NCBI RefSeq assembly: GCF_030770395.1 | Contig: NZ_CP132480.1 | Span: 4,702,870 to 4,766,869, forward strand | Source of the DNA: Telluria beijingensis | Lineage (GTDB): Bacteria; Pseudomonadota; Gammaproteobacteria; Burkholderiales; Burkholderiaceae_D | Reading direction: 5' to 3' | Length of the DNA: 64,000 nt | Shown here: piece after piece, positions 15,458 to 29,371 of the stretch | Numbering within the stretch: the first letter of the stretch is position 1 | How the letters are laid out: the number at the start of each line of letters is the position of its first letter | Notes under the pieces: generated by a model | Seen by the model: only the letters and a program-made list of their open reading frames with translations | What the model was told of the DNA's origin: nothing | The model's database searches: none | Position numbers and translations under genes: made by a program

Positions 15458-15868
15458 ATGAGGAATTACCCGACCAACAGTCCAAAAGCCATGTGCCGCC
15501 TGCTGGCGCTGGCCATGATCGTCGACGGCCGCATCGCGCCGCAGGAACTCAAGAGCCTGCACCGCAGCGGCGTGCTCGTGGCGCTGGGGGTGAGCGAGGA
15601 CACCTTCGACGATACGGCGGGCGAACTGACCCAGGACTTGCTGGCATCGAGCGCCGACGACGCAAGCGGCATGGTCGAGATCGAACCGGTCACGATCGAC
15701 CGCCTGCTGGGCGAGATGCAGGATACGGCGCTGCGCGCAACGGTGCTGAAAGGTATGCTGGAGATCGTGCGCGCCGACAGCGTGATCGACCACCGCGAGC
15801 GCAGGTTGCTGCGGCGCGCGATGCATGCCTGGGCCGACGCGCCGGTCGAGGCCGGCGGCGTGATGTGA
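15458..15868 (+). CDS. TerB-like (tellurite-resistance fold) small protein
   Basis: 136 residues, helical and acidic. MCRLLALAMIVDGRIAPQEL near the N-terminus and VLKGMLEIVRADSVIDHRER near the C-terminus are two copies of the TerB-like pattern, in which acidic residues after A-x-x-D/V-D-G follow a helix. GAGAGGAAG lies seven bases before the ATG, a good ribosome-binding site. TerB folds bind metal ions and occur in stress-response systems; the specific role here is unknown. The divergent NhaR-like gene suggests ion- or pH-linked control. Cytoplasmic, no membrane segment. Confidence 0.72.
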   Translation: MRNYPTNSPKAMCRLLALAMIVDGRIAPQELKSLHRSGVLVALGVSEDTFDDTAGELTQDLLASSADDASGMVEIEPVTIDRLLGEMQDTALRATVLKGMLEIVRADSVIDHRERRLLRRAMHAWADAPVEAGGVM

Positions 15869-15990
15869 CGGCATCGCTGAAAGACCTGCTTGCAAATTGA
15901 CGTGCCGCCGTTACAAAGCGACACCATTTCGATATATTGCCGGAGTAGCCCAGCCATACAATGAAGACCTCACATTGCGCGAGGTCCATC

Positions 15991-17040
15991 ATGGCCAGCT
16001 ACTCCACCCAGGATCACCGGTACAACCTGACGCCGTCCGAGATGGACTGGGCCTGGCGTCTCGACCTGCGTCCGGTGCACGACCCGGAACTCGGACATTA
16101 CTACGGCCGGACCGCGTCCTATAGCACGTACGACCCCTACGCCGGCCAGGACGACATCTTCGTCTTCCACGCCACCCGCGGCATGGCATATACGGTCCAG
16201 AGCGGCAGCTACTTCGACCCCGTCGATTTGCGCATCTACGACGACCTCGGCCGCGAAATCGCCAGCGACGACGGCAGCGGCGACTATGGCTACGACTACG
16301 CCGACTTTGTCGCGCCCTACACGGGCTGGTATTACATCGACGCATCCTGGAGCCAGGACTACTACGACAGCTACGCCAGTTTGAACGTGTACGAAGACCG
16401 ACTGCCGGTGTACCCGCCGACCAATACCATCGTCGGCGGCGGCGGTCACGACATGCTGTATGGCACGCGCTCGGACGACTTCGTGGATGGCGGCGCCGGT
16501 GTGGATACCTTCGTGCTGGAAGGCTACCGCGACGAATACCGCGTCGACGTCCGCAACGGCACGATCACGGTCACCGACCTGCTGGGCCTGGACGGCGTGG
16601 ACACCCTGCGCAACGTCGAACGGCTGTCCTTCGAGGACGGCGTCTATATTTCCTATGAAACCACGGGCTTTCCAGCCCAGGCCTACCGCCTGTACCAGGC
16701 CGCCTTCGACCGCAAGCCGGACGAGGTCGGCCTCGGCTTCTGGATCGGGCATATGGGTGAAGGGATGAGCCTGCATACGGCGGCGAATGCCTTCGCCGGC
16801 TCGTCCGAATTCAAGGCCTTGTACGGGGCCGGGGCCAGTAGTGCCGACCTCGTGAGGGCCATGTATGCGAACGTCCTCGACCGCGCGCCGGATGCGCAGG
16901 GCTTTGCCCACTGGACGAATGCCCTCGACAGCAAGACGCTGGGCGTGGCCGACCTGCTGGTCGCGTTCAGCGAAAGCGCGGAAAACCAGCTCAAGGTGAT
17001 CGGGTCGCTGGAAGCCGGTTACGAATTCATCGTGACGTGA
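15991..17040 (+). CDS. secreted PPC-like/RTX-like/DUF4214 protein, probable type I secretion substrate
   Basis: 349 residues from the ATG of MASYSTQDH, chosen for a GAGG six bases upstream; another ATG lies 30 bases earlier. No signal peptide. About residues 20-135 form an Asp/Tyr-rich beta domain like bacterial pre-peptidase C-terminal domains (DDIFVFHATRG, DLRIYDDLG). GGGGHDMLYGTRSDDFVDGG followed by AGVDTFVLEG (about 150-180) is an RTX-like calcium-binding segment. The last 110 residues fit DUF4214 (YRLYQAAFDRKPDEVGLGFW, MYANVLDRAPDAQGFAHW). Such proteins leave the cell through type I exporters using a C-terminal signal. No exporter genes are adjacent. A role in surface attachment or matrix is plausible but unproven. 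Confidence 0.78.
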   Translation: MASYSTQDHRYNLTPSEMDWAWRLDLRPVHDPELGHYYGRTASYSTYDPYAGQDDIFVFHATRGMAYTVQSGSYFDPVDLRIYDDLGREIASDDGSGDYGYDYADFVAPYTGWYYIDASWSQDYYDSYASLNVYEDRLPVYPPTNTIVGGGGHDMLYGTRSDDFVDGGAGVDTFVLEGYRDEYRVDVRNGTITVTDLLGLDGVDTLRNVERLSFEDGVYISYETTGFPAQAYRLYQAAFDRKPDEVGLGFWIGHMGEGMSLHTAANAFAGSSEFKALYGAGASSADLVRAMYANVLDRAPDAQGFAHWTNALDSKTLGVADLLVAFSESAENQLKVIGSLEAGYEFIVT

Positions 17041-17067
17041 GCGGACGAGATGTCGGCCAGTGAGAAG

Positions 17068-17144
17068 TGGCCCGCCCTGAGGGAATCGAACCCCCGACCC
17101 ACAGCTTAGAAGGCTGTTGCTCTATCCAACTGAGCTAAGGGCGG
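17068..17144 (-). tRNA. tRNA-Arg (anticodon TCT)
   Basis: 77 bases including an encoded CCA. On the minus strand the acceptor stem CCGCCCT pairs with AGGGCGG. The D arm reads GCTC-AGTTGGATA-GAGC, the anticodon loop is CTTCTAA between ACAGC and GCTGT, and the T arm contains TTCGATT. The loop places TCT as the anticodon, reading AGA/AGG codons, which are rare in this GC-rich genome. Confidence 0.95.
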
Positions 17145-17239
17145 TCCTGGAAGAGGCGCTACTATAAACCGCAAGCATCGATACTTGCAATATGGCCAAA
17201 GCTGCCAGGTTCTTGTAGCGATGCTGAGAACAAAACAGG

Positions 17240-17276
17240 CCAACCAAAACAAAACAGGCCGTCTAGGACGGCCTGT
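17240..17276 (-). terminator. Rho-independent terminator after tRNA-Pro
   Basis: Perfect 10-bp stem (17254-17263 with 17267-17276) and a 3-base loop. On the minus strand it is followed by a T-rich run (TTTTGTTTTGG). It ends the tRNA-Pro transcript 14 bases after its CCA. Confidence 0.8.
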
Positions 17277-17289
17277 CTCGATGAATCTG

Positions 17290-17366
17290 TGGTCGGAGTA
17301 CAAGGATTCGAACCTTGGACCCCCTGGTCCCAAACCAGGTGCGCTACCGGGCTGCGCTACACTCCG
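17290..17366 (-). tRNA. tRNA-Pro (anticodon TGG)
   Basis: 77 bases with encoded CCA. On the minus strand the acceptor stem CGGAGTG pairs with TACTCCG, with one G-T pair. The D arm is GCGC-AGCCCGGTA-GCGC, the anticodon loop TTTGGGA lies between CCTGG and CCAGG, and the T arm contains TTCGAAT. The anticodon is TGG, reading CCN codons. Confidence 0.95.
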
Positions 17367-17406
17367 CCGTGAGAAACATTATAAGCGATGGCGGCGCCAA
17401 GCGCCA

Positions 17407-17425
17407 GCCCCGGTTTGCACGGGGC
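17407..17425 (-). terminator. short hairpin after glmM
   Basis: GCCCCG / CGGGGC with a 7-base loop, 11 bases after the glmM stop in the minus direction. The stem is only 6 bp and no T-run follows, so this is a weak candidate. Confidence 0.35.
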
Positions 17426-17436
17426 CGGCCGAATGC

Positions 17437-18777
17437 TCAGGCAGCCAGCTTGTCGGCGATGCGGCGCGCCATGCTTTCGGCCATGGCCGCCTCTTTCGCC
17501 TCGACCATCACGCGAATCAGGGGCTCGGTGCCGGAAGCGCGGATCAACACGCGACCATTGTCGCCCAGCTCGCGCTCGACCGCTTCCTTCTCGGCCACCA
17601 GGGCAGAATCAAGGGTCCAGTCGAAGCCTGGGCTCACCTTCTTGTTGATCAGGGTCTGCGGGAACAGCTGCAGCTCGCTGCAGCACTCGGCCAGCGATTT
17701 ATTGCCGCGTACCAGGGCCGACAGCACTTGCAGCGCCGACACGATGCCGTCGCCAGTGCTGTGCTTGTCCAGCGCCAGCAGGTGGCCCGACCCTTCGCCG
17801 CCGAACAGCCAGCCCCGCTCCTTCATGACTTCGAGCACATAGCGGTCGCCGACCTTGGCGCGCGCGAAGCCGATGCCCATCTGCTTGAACGCCACTTCGA
17901 GCGCCATATTCGTCATCAGGGTGCCGACGGCGCCCGCCACCGGGCCGGTGCTCATGCGGTCGCGCACCATCACATACAGCAATTCGTCGCCGTTGTAGAC
18001 GCGTCCCGTCGCGTCGACCATGATCAGGCGGTCGGCGTCGCCGTCCAGCGCGATGCCGAGGTCGGCCTTGTTGGCCACCACTGCTTCGGACAGGGCCTTG
18101 GGCGCGGTGGCGCCGAAGCCGGCGTTGATATTGAAACCGTCTGGCTGTGCGCCGATGGAAATGACTTCGGCGCCGAGTTCATGGAACACGTGCGGCGCGA
18201 TATTGTAGGCGGCGCCGTGGGCGCTATCGACCACGATCTTCAGGCCGCGCAGGTCGAGCTCGTTCGGGAAGGTGCTCTTGCAGAATTCGATGTAGCGGCC
18301 CTGGGCGTCGCGCAAGCGGGTCGCGCGGCCCAGCTTGTCGGACGGGACGCAGCCCATCGGCTGGTCGATCGCTTCCTCGATCTCGAGCTCGACGGCGTCC
18401 GGCAATTTGGTGCCGTGTTCCGAGAAGAACTTGATGCCATTGTCCTGGAAAGGATTGTGCGAGGCCGAGATCACGACGCCGGCCTGCAGGCGCAGCGCGC
18501 GGGTCAGGTAGGCGATGGCCGGGGTCGGCATCGGGCCGGCCAGCATTGAGTCGACGCCGGCGGCCGACAGGCCCGCTTCCAGCGCCGCTTCGAGCATATA
18601 GCCCGAGATGCGGGTGTCCTTGCCGATCAGGACGACCGGACGGCCGCTGCTCGACTTGCGGCCCTTGGCCAGGACCGTGCCGGCGGCGTAGCCGAGACGC
18701 ATCACGAAATCAGGAGTAATGGGCGCCGTGCCCACCAGGCCACGAATACCGTCGGTGCCGAAATATTTCCGTGCCAT
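17437..18777 (-). CDS. glmM: phosphoglucosamine mutase
   Basis: 446 residues, the usual length. It converts glucosamine-6-phosphate to glucosamine-1-phosphate on the way to UDP-GlcNAc for peptidoglycan and lipopolysaccharide. The active-site serine lies in [18 protein letters not shown] (Ser near residue 106), the metal-binding loop is LDGDADRL near 245, the sugar-specificity loop is [12 protein letters not shown] near 330, and the phosphate-binding loop is [14 protein letters not shown] near 415. GAAAAGAGAAC precedes the ATG. It follows folP by 32 bases on the same strand, the common folP-glmM order of proteobacteria, and both probably share a transcript. Confidence 0.97.
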   Translation of the reverse strand: MARKYFGTDGIRGLVGTAPITPDFVMRLGYAAGTVLAKGRKSSSGRPVVLIGKDTRISGYMLEAALEAGLSAAGVDSMLAGPMPTPAIAYLTRALRLQAGVVISASHNPFQDNGIKFFSEHGTKLPDAVELEIEEAIDQPMGCVPSDKLGRATRLRDAQGRYIEFCKSTFPNELDLRGLKIVVDSAHGAAYNIAPHVFHELGAEVISIGAQPDGFNINAGFGATAPKALSEAVVANKADLGIALDGDADRLIMVDATGRVYNGDELLYVMVRDRMSTGPVAGAVGTLMTNMALEVAFKQMGIGFARAKVGDRYVLEVMKERGWLFGGEGSGHLLALDKHSTGDGIVSALQVLSALVRGNKSLAECCSELQLFPQTLINKKVSPGFDWTLDSALVAEKEAVERELGDNGRVLIRASGTEPLIRVMVEAKEAAMAESMARRIADKLAA

Positions 18778-18809
18778 CTAGTTCTCTTTTCTCTTATTGA
18801 AACGATTTA

Positions 18810-19670
18810 TTATGCGACCGTGGATGGATGCATCGCGGCATGCCACACCTTGAGGGCGTCGACAGTCTCTGCCACATCATGCACACGCACGATTCTAGCG
18901 CCATGCGCTACCGCAGCCAATGCCGCGCCGATGCTGCCGGCCACGCGCTGCTCGACCGGACGCCCGGTGACGGCGCCGATCATCGACTTGCGCGACATCC
19001 CGGCCAGCACCGGCAAGCCCAGTTCGTCGCGCATGCGTTCCAGGCCGCGCAGCAACGCATAGTTATGTTCGACGGTCTTGCCGAAGCCAAAGCCCGGATC
19101 GACGCAGATGCGGTCGCGCTCGATGCCGGCCGCCGTCATCGCGGCGACGCGCTCGCGCAGGAAACCGATCACCTCCCCCACCACGTCGTCATACTGCGGC
19201 GCCTGCTGCATGGTCTCGGGCGTGGCCTGCATATGCATCACGCACAGGCCGCAATCGCTATCCAGCACGGCGTCGATCGCGCCCAGCGCGCGGAAAGCAT
19301 TGATGTCGTTGATCATGTCGGCGCCGGCGATCAGCGCTTCGCGCATGACTTCCGGCTTGCAGGTGTCGACCGACAACGCGACGTCGAGCGTGCGCAGCGC
19401 GTACAGGGTCGGCATCACGCGCCGCAACTCTTCGTCCAGCGGCACGCCGGGCGAGCCGGGCCGCGTCGATTCGCCGCCGATGTCGATCATCGTGGCGCCG
19501 TCGCGGATCATGGTTTCGGCATGGGTCAGCGCGAATTCCAGGCCCTGGTAGCGGCCGCCGTCGGAAAAGGAATCCGGGGTGATGTTGAGGATGCCCATCA
19601 CGACGGGCAGCGTCGCGTCCAGCCCCTCCAGCGCGAAGCTGAAGTGGCCGCATTGCAGTTTCTTGGTCAT
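18810..19670 (-). CDS. folP: dihydropteroate synthase
   Basis: 286 residues. It condenses p-aminobenzoate with dihydropterin pyrophosphate to make dihydropteroate, and is the target of sulfonamides. Family marks: VMGILNITPDSFSDGG near residue 25, IDIGGESTRPG near 62, DMINDINAFRA near 118, VDPGFGFGKT near 195, and GMSRKSMIG near 230, with the final GARIVRVHDV. It lies between ftsH and glmM, the conserved gene neighbourhood, but a clear terminator after ftsH suggests folP has its own promoter or depends on read-through. Confidence 0.97.
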   Translation of the reverse strand: MTKKLQCGHFSFALEGLDATLPVVMGILNITPDSFSDGGRYQGLEFALTHAETMIRDGATMIDIGGESTRPGSPGVPLDEELRRVMPTLYALRTLDVALSVDTCKPEVMREALIAGADMINDINAFRALGAIDAVLDSDCGLCVMHMQATPETMQQAPQYDDVVGEVIGFLRERVAAMTAAGIERDRICVDPGFGFGKTVEHNYALLRGLERMRDELGLPVLAGMSRKSMIGAVTGRPVEQRVAGSIGAALAAVAHGARIVRVHDVAETVDALKVWHAAMHPSTVA

Positions 19671-19702
19671 AGGGAAAAAGGTTGCAGGCTTGCCGAGGCA
19701 AA

Positions 19703-19730
19703 CAAAAAAGGCACCCTGACGGGTGCCTTT
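19703..19730 (-). terminator. Rho-independent terminator after ftsH
   Basis: AAAGGCACCC (19707-19716) pairs with GGGTGCCTTT (19721-19730) around the loop TGAC. On the minus strand it is followed by TTTTTTGTTT. It lies 16 bases past the ftsH stop. Confidence 0.9.
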
Positions 19731-19746
19731 GATGGTGGAGACAACG

Positions 19747-21630
<1,884 letters not shown>

Positions 21631-21856
21631 GAGCACTCCTCCGATGCTAAGCATCTCTACCGATTTCAGTATTCCGATTTTACTCGCAATAAGCCGACGC
21701 CGCCACGCAGCATAGGCAATAGTGCCGAAATACTATCTTTTTACGTCCTTCCGCCGGATTGCATGCACATGCCTGCAAACTGTCGGGAGGATCACGCGGC
21801 TGATGTATGGGCGCGCGTGGGGATTTCAAGGGGAAATTCTGCCCCGGAAGCGGATA

Positions 21857-22504
21857 TCAGCCGGCCGGATTCTTCAGGCCACGGCCGAGCAGGAAAATCT
21901 CGGACGATTTATCGCGGCTCGCCTTGGGCTTGATTTGCTTGACGACCTTGAACTCGAGCCGGAATTTTTCCAGGATCTGTGTAAAACCCATATCTTTAAA
22001 ACATTTAACCAACAACGCACCGCCCGGTTTCATATGCTGTTGCGAGAATTCGATCGCCAGGTCGATCAAATGTTCCATGCGCGCCGCGTCGGCATGGCCG
22101 ATACCCGATAAATTGGGCGCCATATCGGATAGCACAAGGTCGGCCTTGCGGCCGGACAGGACTTCGTCGAGCTGCACCAGCACTTCTTCCTCGCGGAAGT
22201 CGCCCTGGATATATTGCACGTCCGCGACCGGCTCCATCGGCAGGATATCGAGGCCGATGATGGTGCCGTGGATGCCGCCGCCATCCGCGCCGGCCAGCTT
22301 GCGCCGCGTGTACTGGGCCCAGCTGCCGGGGGTGCAGCCGAGGTCGACGATCACCTGGCCGGGCTTGATCAGCTTCTCGGCCTCGTCGATCTCCTTGAGC
22401 TTGTAGGCTGCGCGGGCGCGGAAGCCTTCCTTTTGCGCGAGTTTGACGTACGGGTCGTTAATGTGGTCGTGCAACCAGTTTTTGTTTAATTTGTTCTTGG
22501 CCAT
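21857..22504 (-). CDS. rlmE: 23S rRNA (uridine-2'-O-)-methyltransferase
   Basis: 215 residues; also called FtsJ/RrmJ. It methylates U2552 of 23S rRNA using S-adenosylmethionine during late 50S assembly. The Lys-Asp-Lys-Glu catalytic set is visible: Lys in [14 protein letters not shown] near 35, the SAM loop [14 protein letters not shown] near 55, Asp in [12 protein letters not shown] near 125, Lys in [11 protein letters not shown] near 165, and a late Glu near 205. It is followed by ftsH after about 225 bases. It is divergent from yhbY with only 44 bases between the start codons, so their promoters must overlap. Confidence 0.96.
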   Translation of the reverse strand: MAKNKLNKNWLHDHINDPYVKLAQKEGFRARAAYKLKEIDEAEKLIKPGQVIVDLGCTPGSWAQYTRRKLAGADGGGIHGTIIGLDILPMEPVADVQYIQGDFREEEVLVQLDEVLSGRKADLVLSDMAPNLSGIGHADAARMEHLIDLAIEFSQQHMKPGGALLVKCFKDMGFTQILEKFRLEFKVVKQIKPKASRDKSSEIFLLGRGLKNPAG

Positions 22505-22548
22505 TCGCGTAGAATACTGCTTTTATAGGTACATCAAAAAATATTGTT

Positions 22549-23019
22549 ATGATCAAACTTACACCGGCCGAGCGCAGCGCCCTGCGCGCAGAAGCACACG
22601 GGCTCAATCCAGTCGTCATGATCGGCGAAGCCGGCCTTACCGAATCCGTCATGAAAGAGATCGCGGGCAGCCTCGACGCCCACGGCCTGATCAAGGTGCG
22701 CGTGTTCGGCGACGACCGCGAAGCGCGCGTCGCCATGTACGACCAGATCGCCGCCGACCTCGACGCCGGCCAGGTCCAGCACATCGGCAAGCTGCTGGTC
22801 CTGTACCGCCCCAAGAAAGAGGCGGTCAAGGAGCGCAGCGGCAAATCGGGCCCGGGCATGCGCGAAGTCACCATCGTCAAGGCCAGCGCCAGCGGCACCA
22901 AGAAGCCGAGCGTCACCAAGGTCATGCTGAAGGGGAACGAGCGCGTCACCGCCGGCGGCAACATCAAGCGCGCCAAGCCGCGTCAGACCAGTTCCAAGAA
23001 AAATTCGCTGAACAAGTAA
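22549..23019 (+). CDS. yhbY: CRM-domain ribosome-assembly protein YhbY
   Basis: 156 residues. The first 97 form the CRS1-YhbY RNA-binding domain: LTPAERSALRAEAHGLNPVV with MIGEAGLT (the GxxG-like loop), then HGLIKVRVFGDDREAR and GKLLVLYRPK. The remaining tail is basic and low in order (KPSVTKV, KRAKPRQTSSKKNS), longer than in E. coli YhbY (97 residues). The family binds pre-50S ribosomal particles. It is divergent from rlmE, which also acts on 23S rRNA. An inverted repeat with a T-run follows the gene. Confidence 0.9.
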   Translation: MIKLTPAERSALRAEAHGLNPVVMIGEAGLTESVMKEIAGSLDAHGLIKVRVFGDDREARVAMYDQIAADLDAGQVQHIGKLLVLYRPKKEAVKERSGKSGPGMREVTIVKASASGTKKPSVTKVMLKGNERVTAGGNIKRAKPRQTSSKKNSLNK

Positions 23020-23050
23020 GCGACAGGGCGCAGACGCCTGCGCCTGAACA

Positions 23051-23160
23051 CGTCATCCCCGCGCAGGCGGGGATCCAAGTCCTCCGAGCAGCCGCACGAT
23101 TTGAACTCGCGGGCCTGCATGCAAACTTGGATCCCCGCCTTCGCGGGGATGACGTTTTTT
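23051..23160 (+). repeat. long inverted repeat and probable terminator after yhbY
   Basis: A 30-base arm at 23051-23080 beginning CGTCATCCCCGCG reappears inverted at 23125-23154, ending CGCGGGGATGACG, with two mismatched bases in the middle and a 44-base loop. Each arm also folds on itself around its GCGGGG core. TTTTTT follows the right arm (23155-23160), so read on plus it can terminate the yhbY transcript. The arms look like a dispersed extragenic palindromic element; only this copy is in the window. Confidence 0.75.
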
Positions 23161-23177
23161 TGGACCGTCGATAAAGG

Positions 23178-23651
23178 TTAGCGCAGGCGGATGAGCAACC
23201 ACGCCCCCAGCAGGCTCTCCACGAGATAGAACAGCTGCGACACGCCATGCATCACGGCGAACTGCGTCCAGTACTCGGACGCCCTCACCCCGCCCGGCCC
23301 CGCCAGCTCGCGCAGCTGCGCCATCGCCGGCTGCAGGCCGACGAAGATCACCAGCGTACACGCCAGCATCGCCAGCACCAGCAGGTTGAGAAACCGCCGC
23401 CGCTGCGGCGCCAGGTCGGCCGACACCCGCAACAGCACCAGCAGCACCACCGCACAGGCAATCGACAACCAGGCTTGGCGCGTCAGCAGCACCGCGACCA
23501 GGTCACCGGCCTGCACGCTGCCCAGGACGCCGAACGCCGCCGGCGCCGCGATATAGCCGAGCGCCCACAGGGTGCCGGCCCACAGCGCGGCCACCAGCAG
23601 CCGCGCCGCAGGCAAGCGCCCCGCCCTGTTGCTGGCTGCCGCGCTCTCCAT
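23178..23651 (-). CDS. DUF4149 membrane protein
   Basis: 157 residues with four hydrophobic segments (around residues 17-40, 53-75, 88-107 and 130-153). The ATG overlaps the greA stop by one base (TGATG), so translation is coupled to greA. DUF4149 proteins are found beside greA in many betaproteobacteria; their function is not known. LQPAMAQLRELAGPGGV and the ending VMHGVSQLFYLVESLLGAWL are typical of the family. No catalytic motif is visible. Confidence 0.85.
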   Translation of the reverse strand: MESAAASNRAGRLPAARLLVAALWAGTLWALGYIAAPAAFGVLGSVQAGDLVAVLLTRQAWLSIACAVVLLVLLRVSADLAPQRRRFLNLLVLAMLACTLVIFVGLQPAMAQLRELAGPGGVRASEYWTQFAVMHGVSQLFYLVESLLGAWLLIRLR

Positions 23652-24124
23652 CAAACGTAACGCACTTCGAGGATTTCGTATTCGCGCGGGCCCGACGGCG
23701 CCTGCACTTCGACCACGTCTTCGGCAAACTTGCCGATCAGCGCGCGCGCGATCGGCGAGGTCACCGAGACCTTGTTCAATTTGAGGTCGGCCTCGTCGAT
23801 GCCGACGATCTGGTAAGTGACCTTCTGGCCCGACTCCAGGTCTTCGAGGTCGACGGTGGCGCCGAACACCACGCGGCCTTCGGCGTCGAGGGTGGACGGA
23901 TCGATGACCTGGGCGGTGGAGAGCTTGCCTTCCAGTTCGGCGATGCGGCCTTCGACGAAGGCCTGGCGCTCCTTGGCGGCGTCGTACTCGGCGTTTTCGG
24001 ACAGGTCGCCATGCGAACGCGCCTCGGCGATCGCGTCGATCACGATGCGGCGCTCCTTGGTCTTGAGCTGGTGCAGCTCTTCTTTCAGGAGTTCTGCGCC
24101 GAATTTGGTCAGTGGTGTGTTCAT
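23651..24124 (-). CDS. greA: transcription elongation factor GreA
   Basis: 157 residues. It rescues backtracked RNA polymerase by stimulating cleavage of the nascent RNA. The N-terminal coiled coil has [20 protein letters not shown] and the acidic tip [12 protein letters not shown] near residue 45, whose acidic residues hold the catalytic magnesium. The C-terminal FKBP-like domain runs from about residue 80 ([15 protein letters not shown]) to the ending [11 protein letters not shown]. It lies downstream of carB on the same strand, a common order. A hairpin in between may separate the transcripts. Confidence 0.97.
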   Translation of the reverse strand: MNTPLTKFGAELLKEELHQLKTKERRIVIDAIAEARSHGDLSENAEYDAAKERQAFVEGRIAELEGKLSTAQVIDPSTLDAEGRVVFGATVDLEDLESGQKVTYQIVGIDEADLKLNKVSVTSPIARALIGKFAEDVVEVQAPSGPREYEILEVRYV

Positions 24125-24189
24125 GGTTCTCTGCTTTAGATGTTTTTACGGGGGGTAACCGGACACGCTCGCCGCGTGCTTCAAAGCGA

Positions 24190-24234
24190 AAACCACAGAG
24201 GCACGCGGCCAAGGCCGCGCGAGCTCTGTGGTTT
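24190..24234 (-). terminator. hairpin between carB and greA
   Basis: AAACCACAGAG (24190-24200) pairs perfectly with CTCTGTGGTTT (24224-24234), with a GC-rich inner fold GGCC-AA-GGCC. It lies 34 bases past the carB stop on the minus strand. The run following is TTCGCTTTG, only moderately T-rich. Confidence 0.55.
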
Positions 24235-24267
24235 AAACGTACGACGCTTTACCGGTACTGCGTGTGC

Positions 24268-27498
<3,231 letters not shown>

Positions 27499-27499
27499 A

Positions 27500-28663
27500 T
27501 TATTTTTTCTCCGCTGCTTGCATCAGGCCGATGAAGCGGTCAAACAGGTAGGCGACGTCGGTCGGGCCGGGCGAGGCTTCCGGGTGGCCCTGGAAGCAGA
27601 ACGCCGGCTTGTCGGTGCGGGCAAAGCCCTGCAGCGAACCGTCGAACAGCGAGACGTGGGTCACGCGGCAGTTGTCCGGCAAGGTGTCCGGGTCGACCGC
27701 GAAGCCGTGGTTCTGCGAGGTGATCAAGACCTTCTTGCTGTCGAGGTCCTGCACCGGGTGGTTGGCGCCATGGTGGCCGAACTTCATCTTCATCGTCCTG
27801 GCGCCGGAAGCCAGCGCCATGATCTGGTGGCCGAGGCAGATGCCGAAGGTCGGGATGCCCTTCTCGATCAGCTCGCGCGATGCCTTGATCGCGTAGTCGC
27901 ACGGCTCCGGGTCGCCGGGGCCGTTGGCCAGGAAGATGCCGTCCGGGTTCAGGGCCAGTGCATCGGCGGCGGTCGATTGCGCCGGCAGCACTGTCACCTT
28001 GCAGCCGCGTTCGGCCAGCATGCGCAGGATGTTGCGCTTGACGCCGTAGTCGAAGGCGACCACGTGGTATTTCGGGTCCGTCTGCTTGCCGTAGCCTTCG
28101 CCCAGCTTCCACTCGGTCTCGGTGAATTCGTAGGGCGCGGTCACGGACACGACCTTGGCCAGGTCCATGCCGGCCAGGCCCGGGAACGAGCGCGCCAGTT
28201 CCAGTGCCTGGGCTGGCGACGGCTCGGCGCCCTGGGCGGCGGTCAGGATCGCGCCGGCCTGGGCGCCTTTTTCGCGCAGGATGCGGGTGAGCTTGCGGGT
28301 ATCGATGCCGGCGATGGCAACCACGTTCTCTTGCTTGAGGTAGTCGCCCAGCGATTGGGTCGAACGGAAGTTCGAGGCCAGCAGCGGCAGGTCACGGATG
28401 ATCAGGCCGGCGGCGTGGACCTTGCCGGCTTCGACGTCGGCGGTATTCACGCCGTAATTGCCGATGTGCGGATAGGTGAGCGTGACGATCTGGCGCGAAT
28501 AGCTCGGATCGGTCAGGATTTCCTGGTAGCCGGTGATCGCGGTGTTGAACACCACTTCGCCCGTCGTATGACCGACGGCACCGATGGAATATCCTTTGAA
28601 AATGGTCCCGTCAGCAAGTGCCAGGATGGCTGGAACGGAGGGGCCAGAAAAAAATGGCGGCAA
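27500..28663 (-). CDS. carA: carbamoyl-phosphate synthase small subunit
   Basis: 387 residues if translation starts at the TTG at 28663, which has GGGAG six bases upstream and gives a protein beginning (L)[18 protein letters not shown]. An ATG at 28729 would add 22 residues that look unlike CarA. The class I glutaminase domain has the nucleophile Cys in [15 protein letters not shown] near residue 265 and the His/Glu pair in [10 protein letters not shown] near 350. It hydrolyses glutamine and passes ammonia to CarB. First gene of carA-carB. The start is a judgement from the ribosome-binding site and family length (about 380). Confidence 0.94.
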   Translation of the reverse strand: MPPFFSGPSVPAILALADGTIFKGYSIGAVGHTTGEVVFNTAITGYQEILTDPSYSRQIVTLTYPHIGNYGVNTADVEAGKVHAAGLIIRDLPLLASNFRSTQSLGDYLKQENVVAIAGIDTRKLTRILREKGAQAGAILTAAQGAEPSPAQALELARSFPGLAGMDLAKVVSVTAPYEFTETEWKLGEGYGKQTDPKYHVVAFDYGVKRNILRMLAERGCKVTVLPAQSTAADALALNPDGIFLANGPGDPEPCDYAIKASRELIEKGIPTFGICLGHQIMALASGARTMKMKFGHHGANHPVQDLDSKKVLITSQNHGFAVDPDTLPDNCRVTHVSLFDGSLQGFARTDKPAFCFQGHPEASPGPTDVAYLFDRFIGLMQAAEKK

Positions 28664-28924
28664 GGGCAACTCCCGAAAAAGTTGCCGTAGCTTCGCCACG
28701 TCAGACCGACATCCAACTGTCCAGGGCATGGTGATGCCGCCCGGTGTTGGAGGTCATGTTGAATGAGGGATGGTGGGTATGCGCTACGGCTAAGTTTGAA
28801 TTAGATAAACTTCCGAATTATAGCGCGTAGTCTGACATTCGGCAATGCGGCGCTGCCACATACCGGCTAGCAAATTTACTCGAGATGACACGTCATGCCG
28901 CCACCCCTGCCCTGCTGAAACTAA

Positions 28925-28954
28925 TGTTGCGGGTGCAATATAGCACCCGCAACA
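28925..28954 (-). terminator. hairpin after the GlcG-type gene
   Basis: TGTTGCGGGTGC (28925-28936) pairs perfectly with GCACCCGCAACA (28943-28954) around a 6-base AT loop. It starts seven bases past the minus-strand stop. No long T-run follows, but the 12-bp stem is strong. Confidence 0.6.
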
Positions 28955-28960
28955 CTGGCT

Positions 28961-29371
28961 TCAGGCGGCGCCGAGGGCGGCGATGCCGGCCCTGGCGATC
29001 TGCACGTCCTGCTCCGATTTCACGCCCGACACGCCGACGGCGCCGATGACATGGCCGTCGACGATCACCGGCACGCCGCCTTCGAGCATGCCTTCCAGCT
29101 TCGGCGCGCTCAGGAAGGACATGCGGCCGTTGTTGACCACGTCTTCATAGATCTTCGATTCGCGCCGGCCCAGGGCGGCGGTATTGGCCTTGGCCGGGGC
29201 AATATACGAGGACACGGGCGGCGCGCCGTCCAGGCGCTGCTGCCACAGCAGGTGGCCGCCATCGTCGACGATCGCGATCGAGACGGCCCAGCCGTTTTGT
29301 ACGGCCTCGGCTTCGGCGGCGGCGCCGATTTTCTTTACGTCGGCCAGGGTCAGGTAGGGTTTGGTGTTCAT
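28961..29371 (-). CDS. GlcG/HbpS family heme-binding-type protein
   Basis: 136 residues, no signal peptide. It has the family pattern: LTLADVKKIGAAAEAEAVQN, then VSIAIVDDGGHLLWQQRLDG, the APAKANTAALGRRES helix, and GGVPVIVDGHVIGAVGVSG. Members bind heme or small molecules and occur beside many kinds of oxidoreductase and transport genes; the exact ligand cannot be told from sequence. Its ATG overlaps the stop of the upstream patatin gene (ATGA), so the two are co-translated. A nearby iron-uptake locus makes heme handling a reasonable guess, but that is inference. Confidence 0.87.
   Translation of the reverse strand: MNTKPYLTLADVKKIGAAAEAEAVQNGWAVSIAIVDDGGHLLWQQRLDGAPPVSSYIAPAKANTAALGRRESKIYEDVVNNGRMSFLSAPKLEGMLEGGVPVIVDGHVIGAVGVSGVKSEQDVQIARAGIAALGAA

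Noticed and set aside
17068..17366. Integration site of a genomic island at the two tRNA genes
   Set aside because: No integrase, no partial tRNA copy and no change of gene style next to the tRNAs; the flanking genes are core.
28730..28960. Riboswitch or leader peptide upstream of carA
   Set aside because: I found no conserved riboswitch core or Arg-rich leader frame; only an AT-rich stretch and the hairpin of the convergent side are visible.
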